A DNA stretch of 64,000 nt from Salinilacustrithrix flava (GCA_024128875.1 JAMYFF010000007.1:1-64000), one strand, 5' to 3'. Positions 52,984 through 62,612 are shown, counted from the stretch's first letter. The notes: a model not told the origin generated them from the sequence alone. Numbers and translations are program-made.

Positions 52984-54125
52984 GGGTCCTGGAGCGGCGG
53001 CAGCAGCGCGGAGGCGCCCTCGCCGAGCCCGTAGTGGCCGACGGTCGAGCTGGCCAGGTCCTCGACGGCCAGGACCGTGGCCATCCAGCCCTGGAAGTGG
53101 TCGAGGCGGTCCACGGTGGACACCATGGATCGCAGCTCTTCGTCGGACCGGATGGCTGCGACGGCCTCCGACACCGCGGCGCCGTCGCCCAGTGCCGAGG
53201 TCACGACGGTCCGGATGGGCACGTCCACGCCCTCGGTCAGCCGGTCGACGAAGGGCTGCACGAACACGTCGTCGGGCAGGGTCGGTGAGCCACCGACCAG
53301 CACGACCCGCACGCCGTCGGGCAGGGTCAGCTCGTCCTGGCCCTCGCTGACCGGCTCGAACACGAGGAAGCCGGCATCGACGAGCGCCTGGGCCAGCAGC
53401 GGATCCGTCGGGTCCTCCGTGCCGTCGACCTCGTCGTCGCCAGACGCATCGTCCGGGTCGCCGGGCGGATCCGGGACCGTCCCGCCCACGTCGACCCCCT
53501 CCGACGGGGTCTCGGCATCGCCCTCCTCACCGCCGACATCGTCAGCGTCGCCGGCGGGCGCGCCCGTTGCATCCCCCTCCTCGGACGCGTCCTCGGTGGC
53601 GGCGTCGACCGCAGCGTCTCGCCGCTGGCTGGTCTGCACCTCCCGGCCGAGCCGGTCGATCACCAGGCGACGCAGCCGCGCCGGGTCGCCGGAGGGCTCC
53701 TCGAGCACGGCAGCGAGATCGTCGATGTCGGCCTCGTCGGCCAGCAGGAAGCGCTCGGTGAGCCACCACTCGCCGAGCACGTCGGCGCCGGCGGCCTGGA
53801 GCGACTCGACGGCACCGTCCACGTCGGCGTCGTCCACCCCGGCCGAGGCCATGACCACGACGGGCACGGCCTCCAACCGGCCGGCGAGCAGCCCGGCGCC
53901 CTGCTCGTCGAGGGCGGACTGCAGGGCCTCGGCCTCGGCGAGCTCGTCCTCGAGCACCTCGATCTGCTCGTCCCGGTCGCCCAACCTGGTCTCGAGGTTC
54001 TCGAGCTGGCCGTTGAGGTTCTCGACGGTCGCCCGGTCGAGGAACGTCGAGCCGAGCGTCAGCCCGATGCCGATGGCGAGGAAGACCGCGGTGAGCGAGA
54101 CGATGTGGTAGCGGAGGTTGATCAT
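52980..54125 (-). CDS. steB: SteB/MctB-type envelope protein with an acidic linker
   Basis: The 381-residue protein has an N-terminal TM helix (YHIVSLTAVFLAIGIGLTLG), a coiled coil (about 30-75) and two globular halves. It is recognisable as the family called copper transporter MctB in mycobacteria and SteB in corynebacteria. An unusually long, highly acidic insert of about 70 residues (around 175-245) divides the halves. Its gene overlaps steA by 4 bp. SteA and SteB act together in division-site wall turnover in Corynebacterium. Confidence 0.85.
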   Translation of the reverse strand: MINLRYHIVSLTAVFLAIGIGLTLGSTFLDRATVENLNGQLENLETRLGDRDEQIEVLEDELAEAEALQSALDEQGAGLLAGRLEAVPVVVMASAGVDDADVDGAVESLQAAGADVLGEWWLTERFLLADEADIDDLAAVLEEPSGDPARLRRLVIDRLGREVQTSQRRDAAVDAATEDASEEGDATGAPAGDADDVGGEEGDAETPSEGVDVGGTVPDPPGDPDDASGDDEVDGTEDPTDPLLAQALVDAGFLVFEPVSEGQDELTLPDGVRVVLVGGSPTLPDDVFVQPFVDRLTEGVDVPIRTVVTSALGDGAAVSEAVAAIRSDEELRSMVSTVDRLDHFQGWMATVLAVEDLASSTVGHYGLGEGASALLPPLQDP

Positions 54126-55267
54126 GAGGTGAACGAGACCCAGTACGTGCGGATGACCAGCCGGATCGGCTCGCTGACGAGGACGATCACGACCATGGTG
54201 AAGACGGCGGCGAGCACGAGGAGGAGCAGGTCCCGGGTGCGCACCGTGGACCGGTAGAGGCGGCTCACGCCCTTGGCGTCGACCAGCATCATGCCCACCT
54301 TCATGCGGACGAGGAAGGTGGAGGCCATGCCGGCCCGCCCCTTGTCGAGGAACTCCACCATCGAGTTGTGCGTGCCGACGGCCACGATGAGCTCGCAGCC
54401 CTTCTCGTAGGACAGGAGCATGGCGATGTCCTCGCTCGTGCCCTCGGACCCGTACACCTCGTAGTCGAGGCCGAGGCCGTCGAGGCGCTCGCCACCGGGG
54501 GCCCGCCCGTCCCGGTAGCCGTGGACGATGAGGCGGGCGCCGCAGCGCAGGGCTTCCTCCGAGACCGAATCCATGTCGCCGATGATCACGTCCGGCTTGC
54601 GGCCGGCCTCGAGCAGGGCGTCGGCCCCGCCGTCCACGGCGATGAGGATCGGCTTCTGGTCGGCGATGTAGCCGGAGCGGCGCAGCAGGTTCAGATCGTC
54701 CTTGTAGCCCACGCCCCGCACCACGATGAGCACGTGGCGCCCGCGGAAGTCCACGCCCGGCACCTCGGGCACGTCGGGCTCGTCGACGAGCAGGTGGCCC
54801 TCGGCCTGGATGTAGCGCAGGGTGTTCTCGGCGAAGCGCTCGAGCTCGGCGCCCATGGTCGACTTCGCGGCCAGGATCCGGTCCTGCAGGCCCTCGTGGG
54901 TCTGGCGCTCGCCGGTGGCGATCTCGTCGTCGCCGAGGAGGATCGTGCCGTCCTGGATCGTGATCCGGCTGCCCTCCTCGATCGCCATCACCTCGGCACC
55001 GGCGGCATCGATCAGGGGGATGCCGGCCTCGGTGAGGGCGAGGGGGCCGATGTTCGGGTACCGCCCGGTCATCGACGACGACGCGTTGACCACCGCGGCT
55101 GGGCGGGCGCCGACGAGGGTCTCGGCCGCGACCCCGTCCAGGTCCTCGTGGTCGATGACGGCGATGTCACCGGGTTGGAGCCGGCTCACCAACGCCTTGG
55201 TGCGTCGATCGACCCGGGCGATGCCGGACAGCGAGGGTTGCCCGGAGACCGCGGCAGGCTGGGTCAC
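54122..55267 (-). CDS. steA: cytokinetic-ring protein SteA
   Basis: The 381-residue protein has a thiamin-pyrophosphokinase-like core (VDGGADALLEAGRKPDVIIG, then GDMDSVSEEAL) and a C-terminal TM helix (LLLLVLAAVFTMVVIVLV). It is the family of Rv1697 and SteA, linked to septal wall cleavage. It lies between recN and steB with 4-bp overlaps on both sides, the gene order of M. tuberculosis Rv1696-Rv1698. Confidence 0.88.
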   Translation of the reverse strand: MTQPAAVSGQPSLSGIARVDRRTKALVSRLQPGDIAVIDHEDLDGVAAETLVGARPAAVVNASSSMTGRYPNIGPLALTEAGIPLIDAAGAEVMAIEEGSRITIQDGTILLGDDEIATGERQTHEGLQDRILAAKSTMGAELERFAENTLRYIQAEGHLLVDEPDVPEVPGVDFRGRHVLIVVRGVGYKDDLNLLRRSGYIADQKPILIAVDGGADALLEAGRKPDVIIGDMDSVSEEALRCGARLIVHGYRDGRAPGGERLDGLGLDYEVYGSEGTSEDIAMLLSYEKGCELIVAVGTHNSMVEFLDKGRAGMASTFLVRMKVGMMLVDAKGVSRLYRSTVRTRDLLLLVLAAVFTMVVIVLVSEPIRLVIRTYWVSFTS

Positions 55268-56865
55268 GCCTGCCTCCGAGCCTCGGCGGCGGCGTCGAGC
55301 AGCTCGAGCGCGTGCTCCCGGCCGGCTTCGCTCTCCGGCTGGCCGGAGAGCATTCTGGCGATCTCCTCGACCCGGGCGTCGTCGCCGAGGGCCGTGACGG
55401 TGGCCGTCGTGGAGGTGTCGGTCGCCGACTTGGCGACCCGCAGCTGGCGGTCGGCGAAGGCCGCGACCTGCGCGAGGTGGGTGACGACCAGGATCTGGTG
55501 GCGGCCCGCCAGGGCGGCCAGTGCCGTGGCCACCGCCCACGCGGTCTCGCCGCCGATGCCGGCGTCCACCTCGTCGAACACCAGCGACGGCGGCCCTGCG
55601 GTGAGCTCGAGGCGCAGGGCCAGGGTGGCGCGCGACAGCTCACCGCCGGAGGCGACCTTGGAGATCGGTGCCGGCGCACCGCCGGGGTTCGCGGCGAGCA
55701 GGAAGCGCACGTCGTCGGCGGGTCCGTCGCCCTCGACCACGACCTCCACGCGCGCGGCCGGCATGGCCAGGGCTCGGAGGCGCTCCTCGACGCCGCCGGC
55801 CAGCACCGGCGCCGCCGCCTTGCGCGCCTTGGCCACGGCGGCGGCCGCGGAGGCCTCCGCCTTCCGGGCGCTCGCCAGCTCGGCCTCGAGCGCCTCGGCC
55901 CGGGCGTCGTGGCCGAGCAGCTCGTCCAGCCGGCGACGGATGGCCTCGCGCTCGTCCAGCACCTCGGCGAGGGTGTCGCCGTACTTGCGGCGCAGCTCGG
56001 CGAGCAGCTGGCGACGCTGGCGGATGGCCACCAGGCGCTCGGGATCGTCGGCGATGCCCTCGGCGACGTCGCGGAGGTCGTGGGCCGCCTCGGTGACCTC
56101 GGCGGCCGCGGAGCGCAACCGGCCCTCGAGCTCGGCGAAGGGCCCGCGGCCGCCGACCAGGCCGATGACCGACTGCAGCTGGTGGGCGACGCCCTCGTCC
56201 CCGACCAGGGCCTCGGCTGCTGCCGCTGCCGCGTCCCGGTGGGCGACGGCGTCGGCGAGCAGGTCCTCCTCCTCGTCGAGGCGATCGTCCTCATCGGGGT
56301 CCTCGAGCGCGGCGTCGTCGAGCTCGGTGAGCTGGTAGCGGAGCAGGTCGATCTCCCGGGCCCGGCTGCGCTCGTCCCCGCCGAGCTCGTCGAGCTGGGC
56401 CGAGACCGCGGCCACCTGGGCCCGCGCGTCGCGGAGCGGCTGCAGGTCGACGCCGGCGAACCGGTCGAGCGCGTGGCGCTGGGAGGACGCCTGCAGGAGC
56501 TGCTGGTGGGCGTGCTGGCCGTGCAGCTCGACGAGCGCGCCGCCCCGCTCGGCCAGCTCGGCGACGGTGACGGGCCGCCCGTTGACGTAGGCCCGGCTGC
56601 GGCTGCCGGTGGCGGCCGGGATCACCCGCGAGAGGACGACCTCCTCGCCCTCCGCCGTCACGAAGCGGCCGTCGACGATGGCCTCCTCGGCGCCGGGGCG
56701 CACCACCGAGGCGTCGGCGCGGGCGCCGAGCAGCAGCTGGATCGCCCCGACGACCAGCGACTTGCCCGCACCGGTCTCACCGGTCAGGGCGGTGAGGCCC
56801 TCGTCGAGCACGAGTCGGGCATCGGCGAACACGCCGAGGTCACGCACGGCCAGCTCCGCGATCAC
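55264..56865 (-). CDS. recN: DNA repair protein RecN
   Basis: The 533-residue SMC-like ATPase has Walker A GETGAGKS (29-36), long coiled-coil arms (about 150-370), ABC signature SGGELSRATLALRLEL and Walker B LVFDEVDAGIGG. It acts in double-strand-break repair. GTG start at 56865 is ten bases after the nadK stop. A frame 22 codons longer is not conserved. Overlaps steA by 4 bp. Confidence 0.95.
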   Translation of the reverse strand: MIAELAVRDLGVFADARLVLDEGLTALTGETGAGKSLVVGAIQLLLGARADASVVRPGAEEAIVDGRFVTAEGEEVVLSRVIPAATGSRSRAYVNGRPVTVAELAERGGALVELHGQHAHQQLLQASSQRHALDRFAGVDLQPLRDARAQVAAVSAQLDELGGDERSRAREIDLLRYQLTELDDAALEDPDEDDRLDEEEDLLADAVAHRDAAAAAAEALVGDEGVAHQLQSVIGLVGGRGPFAELEGRLRSAAAEVTEAAHDLRDVAEGIADDPERLVAIRQRRQLLAELRRKYGDTLAEVLDEREAIRRRLDELLGHDARAEALEAELASARKAEASAAAAVAKARKAAAPVLAGGVEERLRALAMPAARVEVVVEGDGPADDVRFLLAANPGGAPAPISKVASGGELSRATLALRLELTAGPPSLVFDEVDAGIGGETAWAVATALAALAGRHQILVVTHLAQVAAFADRQLRVAKSATDTSTTATVTALGDDARVEEIARMLSGQPESEAGREHALELLDAAAEARRQA

Positions 56866-56875
56866 CGTGGGTCCC

Positions 56876-57724
56876 TCATCGGTCGGACAGCCCGAACTTG
56901 GTCTTGAGGATGGCGAGAAAGTCGTGCTCACCGAACGTGACGAGCCGCGCCGTGCGGGGGCTCGCAGTGCAGCTGAGCGCGTCGCCGGGGTGGAGGGTGC
57001 CGAGGTTGCGGCCGTCGGCGGAGACCGTGGCGGGCCGGTGCCCGACGACCTCGAGGTGCAGCGTGGAGTGCGGGTCGAGCACGAGCGTGCGGTCGAACAG
57101 CATGTGCGGTGACACCGGCGTGAGCACCAGGCAGCGGTGCATCGGCGCCACGATGGGCCCCCGGGCCGAGAACGAGTACGCCGTGGACCCGGTGGGGGTC
57201 GCCACGATGAGGCCGTCGGCGGCGTAGGTCGTGAAGTACTCGCCGTCGACGCTCACAGCGAGGCGGACGGTGTGGCCGGAGGGCGTCTTCTCGATGACCG
57301 CCTCGTTGAGCGCCACGTGCTCGGAGGACTCGCGCCCCTCGATGCGGGCCGCCAGGAGCATGCGCTCCTCGATCTCGTAGGCCCCGGACAGGTAGCGCTT
57401 GATCGCCATCCGGGCGCCGGCCGGATCGACCTCGGTCAGGTAGCCGAGCTGGCCCACGTTGATGCCGATCACCGGGATGCCGCTGTCGGCCACCAGCTCC
57501 ACGGTGCGCAGCATCGTGCCGTCACCGCCGAGGCTCACGGCGACGTCGAGCCCGTCGGCGAAGCGGTCCTCGGGCACGCCGTGCTCACCCAGGCCGAGTC
57601 GCTCCGCGTCGTCGGTGGGCATCCGCACGTCGTGGCCGCGCTGGAGCAGCCACGTGGCCAGGTCGTGGGTGATGGACGCGGCGCGATCGCGCTCGCCGTG
57701 CAGGATGAAGCCGGCCGTGACCAT
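56876..57724 (-). CDS. nadK: NAD kinase
   Basis: The 282-residue enzyme phosphorylates NAD to NADP. It has LGGDGTMLRTVELV (GGDGT catalytic loop), GINVGQLGYLTEV, LNEAVIEKTPSGH and PTGSTAYSFSARGPIV. Start overlaps the tlyA stop by one base. Lies in the conserved tlyA-nadK-recN order of Actinobacteria. Confidence 0.97.
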   Translation of the reverse strand: MVTAGFILHGERDRAASITHDLATWLLQRGHDVRMPTDDAERLGLGEHGVPEDRFADGLDVAVSLGGDGTMLRTVELVADSGIPVIGINVGQLGYLTEVDPAGARMAIKRYLSGAYEIEERMLLAARIEGRESSEHVALNEAVIEKTPSGHTVRLAVSVDGEYFTTYAADGLIVATPTGSTAYSFSARGPIVAPMHRCLVLTPVSPHMLFDRTLVLDPHSTLHLEVVGHRPATVSADGRNLGTLHPGDALSCTASPRTARLVTFGEHDFLAILKTKFGLSDR

Positions 57725-58563
57725 CAGGCACCGGCCTCCCCGGCCGCCTCGGCCACGAGCGCGTCGAGGTCCAGCTCGCGCCCGGCGACCGCACCCTCGT
57801 GCGGGTCGCGACCGTGTTCGGGGCGGCGGACGTGCACGAGGAACTCGGCGTTGCCGTCCGCCCCGCGGAGGGGGGAGACCATGGCGTCCATGATGGCGCC
57901 TCCGGCCTCGCCGATGGCGACCATCACCTCGTCGAGCACCCGACGCCAGACCTGCGGGTCGCGGATCACGCCCCGTCCCCGGGAGACCTCGGCCCGGCCC
58001 GCCTCGAACTGCGGCTTCACGAGCACCACGAGGTCACCACCCGGCGCGAGCAGGTCGAGCAACGACGTCATCACGGCGTGGAGCGAGATGAACGACAGGT
58101 CCGCGACCACGACATCGACAGGTCCGCCGATGTCGTCGGCGCGCACGGTGCGGATGTCGGTCTGCTCACGGACGTCGACCCGCTCGTCGGCCCGCAACCG
58201 CTCGTGCAGCTGGGCGCGGCCGACGTCGACCGCCACCACCGATGCGGCCCCCGCCTGCAACAGGGCATCGGTGAAGCCCCCGGTCGAGGCGCCGGCGTCG
58301 AGGGCCCGGACACCAGTGGGGTCGAGGTCGAACCGGGCCAGTGCGCCCGCCAGCTTCTCTCCGCCCCGCCCCACGTACCGAGCGGGCGGCCCGAGCACGC
58401 GGATCGGCTCGCCGGGCGCGACGAGGCGGCCGGCCTTGTCGGCTGGCGCGTTGGACACGAGCACCCGCCCGGCATCGATCAGGTGGCGCGCCTGCTGGCG
58501 GCTCTCGGTGAGGCCGCGCCGGAGCAGCTCGAGGTCGAGTCGCCGCCGGGCGCCGGAGCTCAT
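57724..58563 (-). CDS. tlyA: TlyA rRNA 2'-O-methyltransferase
   Basis: The 279-residue protein has an N-terminal S4 domain (LDLELLRRGLTESRQQARHL) and an FtsJ-like Rossmann methyltransferase (ALDAGASTGGFTDALLQAGA SAM site). The K-D-K-E tetrad region is at VADLSFISL and VKPQFEAGR. In mycobacteria TlyA methylates 16S and 23S rRNA and its loss gives capreomycin resistance. It starts six bases after the KA-rich protein gene. Confidence 0.95.
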   Translation of the reverse strand: MSSGARRRLDLELLRRGLTESRQQARHLIDAGRVLVSNAPADKAGRLVAPGEPIRVLGPPARYVGRGGEKLAGALARFDLDPTGVRALDAGASTGGFTDALLQAGAASVVAVDVGRAQLHERLRADERVDVREQTDIRTVRADDIGGPVDVVVADLSFISLHAVMTSLLDLLAPGGDLVVLVKPQFEAGRAEVSRGRGVIRDPQVWRRVLDEVMVAIGEAGGAIMDAMVSPLRGADGNAEFLVHVRRPEHGRDPHEGAVAGRELDLDALVAEAAGEAGA

Positions 58564-58569
58564 GGCCTC

Positions 58570-59142
58570 CTACGAAGCCGACGGGCCGCCGGCGGACCCG
58601 GGAGCGGCCTTCTTGGTGGCGGCCTTCTTCGTCGCCGCCTTCCGCGCCGGCGCCTTGGTGGCAGCCTTCTTCGCCGTGGTCCGCTTGGCCGCGGCCTTCT
58701 TGGTGGTCCGCTTCTTGGCGGCCGCCTTCTTCGCCGTGGCCCGCTTCTTCGTGGCGGCCTTCTTCGCCGTGGCCCGCTTCTTCGTGGCGGCCTTCTTCGT
58801 GGCGGAGCGCTCGGCGGCGGCTTCGGTGGTGCCGGTCGCGCCGGTCTTGGCCGGCGCGACCTGCGCCGTCGGGGTGGGCGCGGGGGTGCTCGCGTCCGGT
58901 GCGTCGACCAGGCCGAGCGCCACCAGCTGGTCGCGGACCTCGGAGCGGACCATCTCGAGCAGGCCCTCGGTGTTGGCCTTCGAACGCTCGACGATCTGCT
59001 CGATCAGGTCCTCGGCCTGCTTCGACTTCACCTCGCCCTGCTTGACGAGGTCCTTCACGATCGCCTCGGCGCGGGACTGGGTCATCTGCGTGAACGCCAT
59101 CCCCGCATCGAGGTACCGCTTGATCAGGGGGTTCTTGGCCAT
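58570..59142 (-). CDS. phasin-like protein with KA-rich tail
   Basis: The 190-residue protein has a helical N-terminal half (AKNPLIKRYLDAGMAFTQMT, then LVKQGEVKSKQAEDLIEQI), similar to PHA-granule phasins (PhaF/PhaI) or a coiled oligomer. From about 110 follows a lysine/alanine-rich tail with repeated ATKKRATAKK-type units, as in PhaF or histone-like proteins. Such a tail can bind DNA. Its role with tlyA is unknown. ATG at 59142, six bases after TAGCCT, heads the tlyA-nadK-recN transcript. Confidence 0.72.
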   Translation of the reverse strand: MAKNPLIKRYLDAGMAFTQMTQSRAEAIVKDLVKQGEVKSKQAEDLIEQIVERSKANTEGLLEMVRSEVRDQLVALGLVDAPDASTPAPTPTAQVAPAKTGATGTTEAAAERSATKKAATKKRATAKKAATKKRATAKKAAAKKRTTKKAAAKRTTAKKAATKAPARKAATKKAATKKAAPGSAGGPSAS

Positions 59143-59206
59143 CCGCGCAGGCTACGACAGCACGGCGGGGGGCGAAAGTGCCGGACGGCGCTCCTACGCT
59201 CTGGCG

Positions 59207-60061
59207 GTGCTCCCGCTCAAGGACGTGAACCCCACGAGCCGACGCCCCGTGGTCACCTTGCTGTTGATCCTCGCCTGCGTCGGCGCCTGGTTCCTCTGGC
59301 AGGAGGAGCCCCAGCGGGAGCCGATCGACGACCTGGTGTTCAACATCGAGAACGCCGCCATCCCCTGCGAGCTCACCCAGCAGCGACCGCTCACCGCGCC
59401 GGAGCTCGAGGCCACCTTCGGGGCCCTCGGCGGCGACCCGGAGTCGTGCGGGATCGGTGGCGACGATGCCCCGCAGGGCGTGCCCGACAAGTCCATCTGG
59501 CTGTCGGCCCTGGCGTCGATGTTCTTCCACGGCGGCCTGATGCACATCGGCTCGAACATGCTCTACCTGTGGATCTTCGGGAACAACATCGAGGACCACC
59601 TCGGCGCCGTCCGGTACCTGCTCTTCTACCTGGCGGGCGGGGTCGCGGCGCTCGTCACCCACGTCGCCCTCCAGCCCGACAGCACGATCCCGGTCGTGGG
59701 TGCCTCCGGGGCGGTCGCCGCGGTGATGGGTGCGTACCTGATCTGGTTCCCGAACGCGCCCGTGCGCACGATCGTGCTGCTGGGCTTCCCGATCCTGGCC
59801 ACCATCAAGGCCAAGTGGCTGCTCGGCGTCTGGTTCGTGCTCCAGTTCTTCACCAGCCCGAACTCCGGGGTGGCCTGGGCCGCCCACGTGGGCGGCTTCG
59901 TCTTCGGCGTGGCGATCGGCGTGCTCGTCCGCTCGACGCGCGCTGCGCAGAAGGCGGCATGGCGGAACCGCTACCAGGACCAGATGTCCCCCCACCACTG
60001 GGACTCCACCGGCGGCGTCGGCCCCGTCCACGAGTACCGGCGGTGGCGGCCCGGGGGCTGA
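59207..60061 (+). CDS. rhomboid intramembrane serine protease
   Basis: The 284-residue protein has about six TM helices. FHGGLMHIGSNMLYLWIFG (loop and oxyanion His/Asn), VVGASGAVAAVMGAYLI (Ser nucleophile in GASG) and AAHVGGFVFG (catalytic His) are present, so it should be active. A Cys-containing loop (PCELTQQRP to PESCGIGG) sits between TM1 and TM2. GTG start at 59207 is six bases after TACGCT, and it is divergent from the phasin-like gene. Substrates unknown. Confidence 0.92.
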   Translation: MLPLKDVNPTSRRPVVTLLLILACVGAWFLWQEEPQREPIDDLVFNIENAAIPCELTQQRPLTAPELEATFGALGGDPESCGIGGDDAPQGVPDKSIWLSALASMFFHGGLMHIGSNMLYLWIFGNNIEDHLGAVRYLLFYLAGGVAALVTHVALQPDSTIPVVGASGAVAAVMGAYLIWFPNAPVRTIVLLGFPILATIKAKWLLGVWFVLQFFTSPNSGVAWAAHVGGFVFGVAIGVLVRSTRAAQKAAWRNRYQDQMSPHHWDSTGGVGPVHEYRRWRPGG

Positions 60062-60073
60062 GCGTCCGAGGGC

Positions 60074-61828
60074 TCAGGTGCTGAGGACGAGCACGGCGAC
60101 GTCGTCGCGGCGGTCGGTGTCGGCCAGCGGCGCCACGATGGCGTCCAGGAACCCGGCGCCGAGGGGCAGTGCGCCGACCCGATGCGCCAGCTGTTCGATG
60201 CTGACGTCGATGTCCTCGCCCGGCTTCTCGATGAGGCCGTCGGTGTAGAGCACCACGACGTCGTTCGGCTGCAACCGACGCTGGGACTCCCGGAAGGCCA
60301 CCCCTTCGAACACCCCGATGGGCGGGGACCCGTCGCCGTCGAGCAGCTCGACGGTGCCGTCCGCTCGGCGCACCAGGGCCGGGAGGTGGCCGGCCCGGCA
60401 CCACTGCACCGTGTGGTCCCCGGGTTCGTAGCGCAGGACGAGCAGCGTGGCGAAGGTCGACCCGGACAGGGAGAGGGTGAGGTGGTTGAGCTTGCTGAGG
60501 ACCGCCCCCGGCGAGAACCCCTCGAGGACGTAGGCGCGCAGGGCGTTGCGGAGCTGGCCCATCTGGGCAGCCGCGGCCACGCCCTTGCCGACCACGTCGC
60601 CGATGACCAGGGTGACGCTGCCGTCGGGCAGGGGGACCGCGTCGTACCAGTCGCCCCCGACCTCCAGGCCCTCGGTGCCGGGCAGGTAGCAGCCGGCGAG
60701 GTCGACGTGGTCGACCTCGGGCAGCGCCGGGATGAGGCTCTGCTGGAGGGTCTCGGCGATGCGGTGCTCGATCTCGAACATGCGCCGCTCCTCCTCCTCC
60801 CGCCGCGCGTCGAGCACCGAGAGGGCGAAGCGGTCGGCGAGGGCGGCGTGGAACTCCTGGTGCTGGGGGTCGATGCGCAGCCCGGGCGGGACGCCCACCA
60901 CCAGGACGCCCTCGACGCGGCGACGCCGGCGGCGGGAGCGGACGACCGGCAGCGTCACCGCCGTGTGGGCGGCCTCGGGCCACCCCTCGTGCGCGTGCAC
61001 GTCGGCGAAGCGGCCGATGTCCTCGACCACCACGGCGCGGCGGCGCTCGATCGCCTCCTGGATGTGCCACGGGTCGGCATCGACGCCGAGCTGGACCGAC
61101 GCGCCCGTGCCCTCCCCGCCAGCAGCCACGCCGGTGGTGCCGGTGAGGTGCGCGACCCCGTCGTCGAGCCGGTACAGCAGGGCGAAGGGGGCGACCTCGC
61201 GGTGACCGGCCAGTGCCTCGGCGGCGCCGGCGAAGGCCTCGCCGACCGTCGTGGCCGATGCGGTCTCGGCGATGAGATCGATCAGGACCCGCTGGTGGCG
61301 GGCGGCGATGACCCGGCTCGTGGTCTCCATCCCGGCGTTGAACACGCCTTCGATGCGGCCGTCCTCGGCCATGATCGGGCTGAGGTTGTAGTTGAAGTAG
61401 GTCTCCTCGAGGTACCCGCGCCGCTCCATCGGCAGGAGGCGGTCCGCCACCCACATCCCCGTGCCCTGGAGCGCCCGGTCGAACTCCGGCCCGACGATGT
61501 CCCAGATGTCGGGCCAGACCTCGCGTGCCGGCTTCCCGAGCGCCCACGGGTGCTTGTCGCCGGGGATGATGCTCCACGCCTCGTTGTAGAGCAGCGTCAG
61601 GTCGTCGCCCCAGTAGATGGCGATCGGGTACTTGGCGCCGAGGCAGATGCTGGCGGCGGAGCGCAGGCTCTGGGGCCAGGCGTCGGGGTCCCCCAGGGGC
61701 GTGGCGGACCAGTCCAGGTCCCGAAGCACCGGCGCCATCGTGCCGGCGCGCTCGAACACGCGGTCCAGGTCACCCAGCCGGTTCGCAGGCGGCTCTGCGG
61801 GCGCTCGCTCGCCGGATCTCACGTTCAA
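60074..61828 (-). CDS. PAS-GAF-SpoIIE phosphatase
   Basis: The 584-residue protein has an N-terminal PAS domain (about 60-180; GWSATPLGDPDAWP-like segment then YNEAWSIIPGDKH), a GAF domain (about 180-345) and a C-terminal SpoIIE/PP2C domain. Motifs are GGDWYDAVPLPDGS, VIGDVVGKGVAAA, VVLYTDGLIEKPG and DDVAVLVL. It probably dephosphorylates an anti-sigma antagonist in response to light, redox or another ligand; none can be named. TTG start at 61828 (TACGAT is eight bases upstream); GTG at 61822 is an alternative. Confidence 0.9.
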   Translation of the reverse strand: MNVRSGERAPAEPPANRLGDLDRVFERAGTMAPVLRDLDWSATPLGDPDAWPQSLRSAASICLGAKYPIAIYWGDDLTLLYNEAWSIIPGDKHPWALGKPAREVWPDIWDIVGPEFDRALQGTGMWVADRLLPMERRGYLEETYFNYNLSPIMAEDGRIEGVFNAGMETTSRVIAARHQRVLIDLIAETASATTVGEAFAGAAEALAGHREVAPFALLYRLDDGVAHLTGTTGVAAGGEGTGASVQLGVDADPWHIQEAIERRRAVVVEDIGRFADVHAHEGWPEAAHTAVTLPVVRSRRRRRRVEGVLVVGVPPGLRIDPQHQEFHAALADRFALSVLDARREEEERRMFEIEHRIAETLQQSLIPALPEVDHVDLAGCYLPGTEGLEVGGDWYDAVPLPDGSVTLVIGDVVGKGVAAAAQMGQLRNALRAYVLEGFSPGAVLSKLNHLTLSLSGSTFATLLVLRYEPGDHTVQWCRAGHLPALVRRADGTVELLDGDGSPPIGVFEGVAFRESQRRLQPNDVVVLYTDGLIEKPGEDIDVSIEQLAHRVGALPLGAGFLDAIVAPLADTDRRDDVAVLVLST

Positions 61829-61862
61829 GGGGCGACATCGTAGGTGGTGGCCCCCCTGTCCG

Positions 61863-62606
61863 TCAGGCCAGCGTCCTCCGCACGACCTCGAGCAGGTCGT
61901 CGGCGATCAGCCACGGCTCGGGCTCGACCGGCAGGTCCGCCTCGGTGGTGACCCCGGAGAAGACCAGCGCGAACCGGTAGCCGAGCGCGGTGGCGAACCG
62001 GCCATCGGTGTCGGCCCGGTCCCCGACCACGATCCCGTCGCCCCCGAGGCGGTCGCGGATCAGCCCGACCATGGCACCTTCGGGCTTCCCGCCGATGAGC
62101 GGGTCGGCGCCGCCGGCGGCACGGATCGCGGCGCCCAGGGCCCCCGCGCCGGGCTCGAGGCCGTGCGGCGTGGGGAACGTGGGGTCCGGGTTGGTCAGGA
62201 TCCAGCGGGCGCCGCCCCGGATGGCGAGGCCGGCTCGGCGGAGCGCGTCGTAGTGGAACTGGCGGTCCAGGCCCGAGATCACCGCGTCGCAGGGCCCGTC
62301 CTCGACCAGGGTGCAGCCCCGGGCCTCGACCTCCTCGACCAGGCCGGGCCCGCCCACCACCAGCACCCTCTCGTGAGGTTCGAGGAGGCTCGCGCCGGCC
62401 TGGGCTGCGCCGACCACGGCCCCATCGGCGGGGATGCCGATCGCGTCGAGGGCAGCCTCCTGGTCCCGGATGGACCGGTAGGCGTTGTTCGTGGCGAACA
62501 CCACCTCCTCACCGGCGGCGCGCAGCAGGGCCACGGCTTCGGCTGCGCCGGCGATCGGCTGCTCACCGAGCCGGATCACACCGTCGAGGTCCAGCACCCA
62601 GGGCAT
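61863..62606 (-). CDS. HAD-IIA family phosphatase
   Basis: The 247-residue protein has motif I VLDLDGVI, motif II FATNN, a C2 cap, then GGKPEGAMVG and GDRADTDGRFA (motifs III/IV). It is the HAD-IIA class that includes 4-nitrophenylphosphatase and NagD-like enzymes. ATG at 62606 is chosen over a frame 11 codons longer. Its counterpart Rv1692 also lies near tlyA. The substrate is unknown. A CACGAT box lies six bases upstream. Confidence 0.88.
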   Translation of the reverse strand: MPWVLDLDGVIRLGEQPIAGAAEAVALLRAAGEEVVFATNNAYRSIRDQEAALDAIGIPADGAVVGAAQAGASLLEPHERVLVVGGPGLVEEVEARGCTLVEDGPCDAVISGLDRQFHYDALRRAGLAIRGGARWILTNPDPTFPTPHGLEPGAGALGAAIRAAGGADPLIGGKPEGAMVGLIRDRLGGDGIVVGDRADTDGRFATALGYRFALVFSGVTTEADLPVEPEPWLIADDLLEVVRRTLA

Positions 62607-62612
62607 CGCAGC

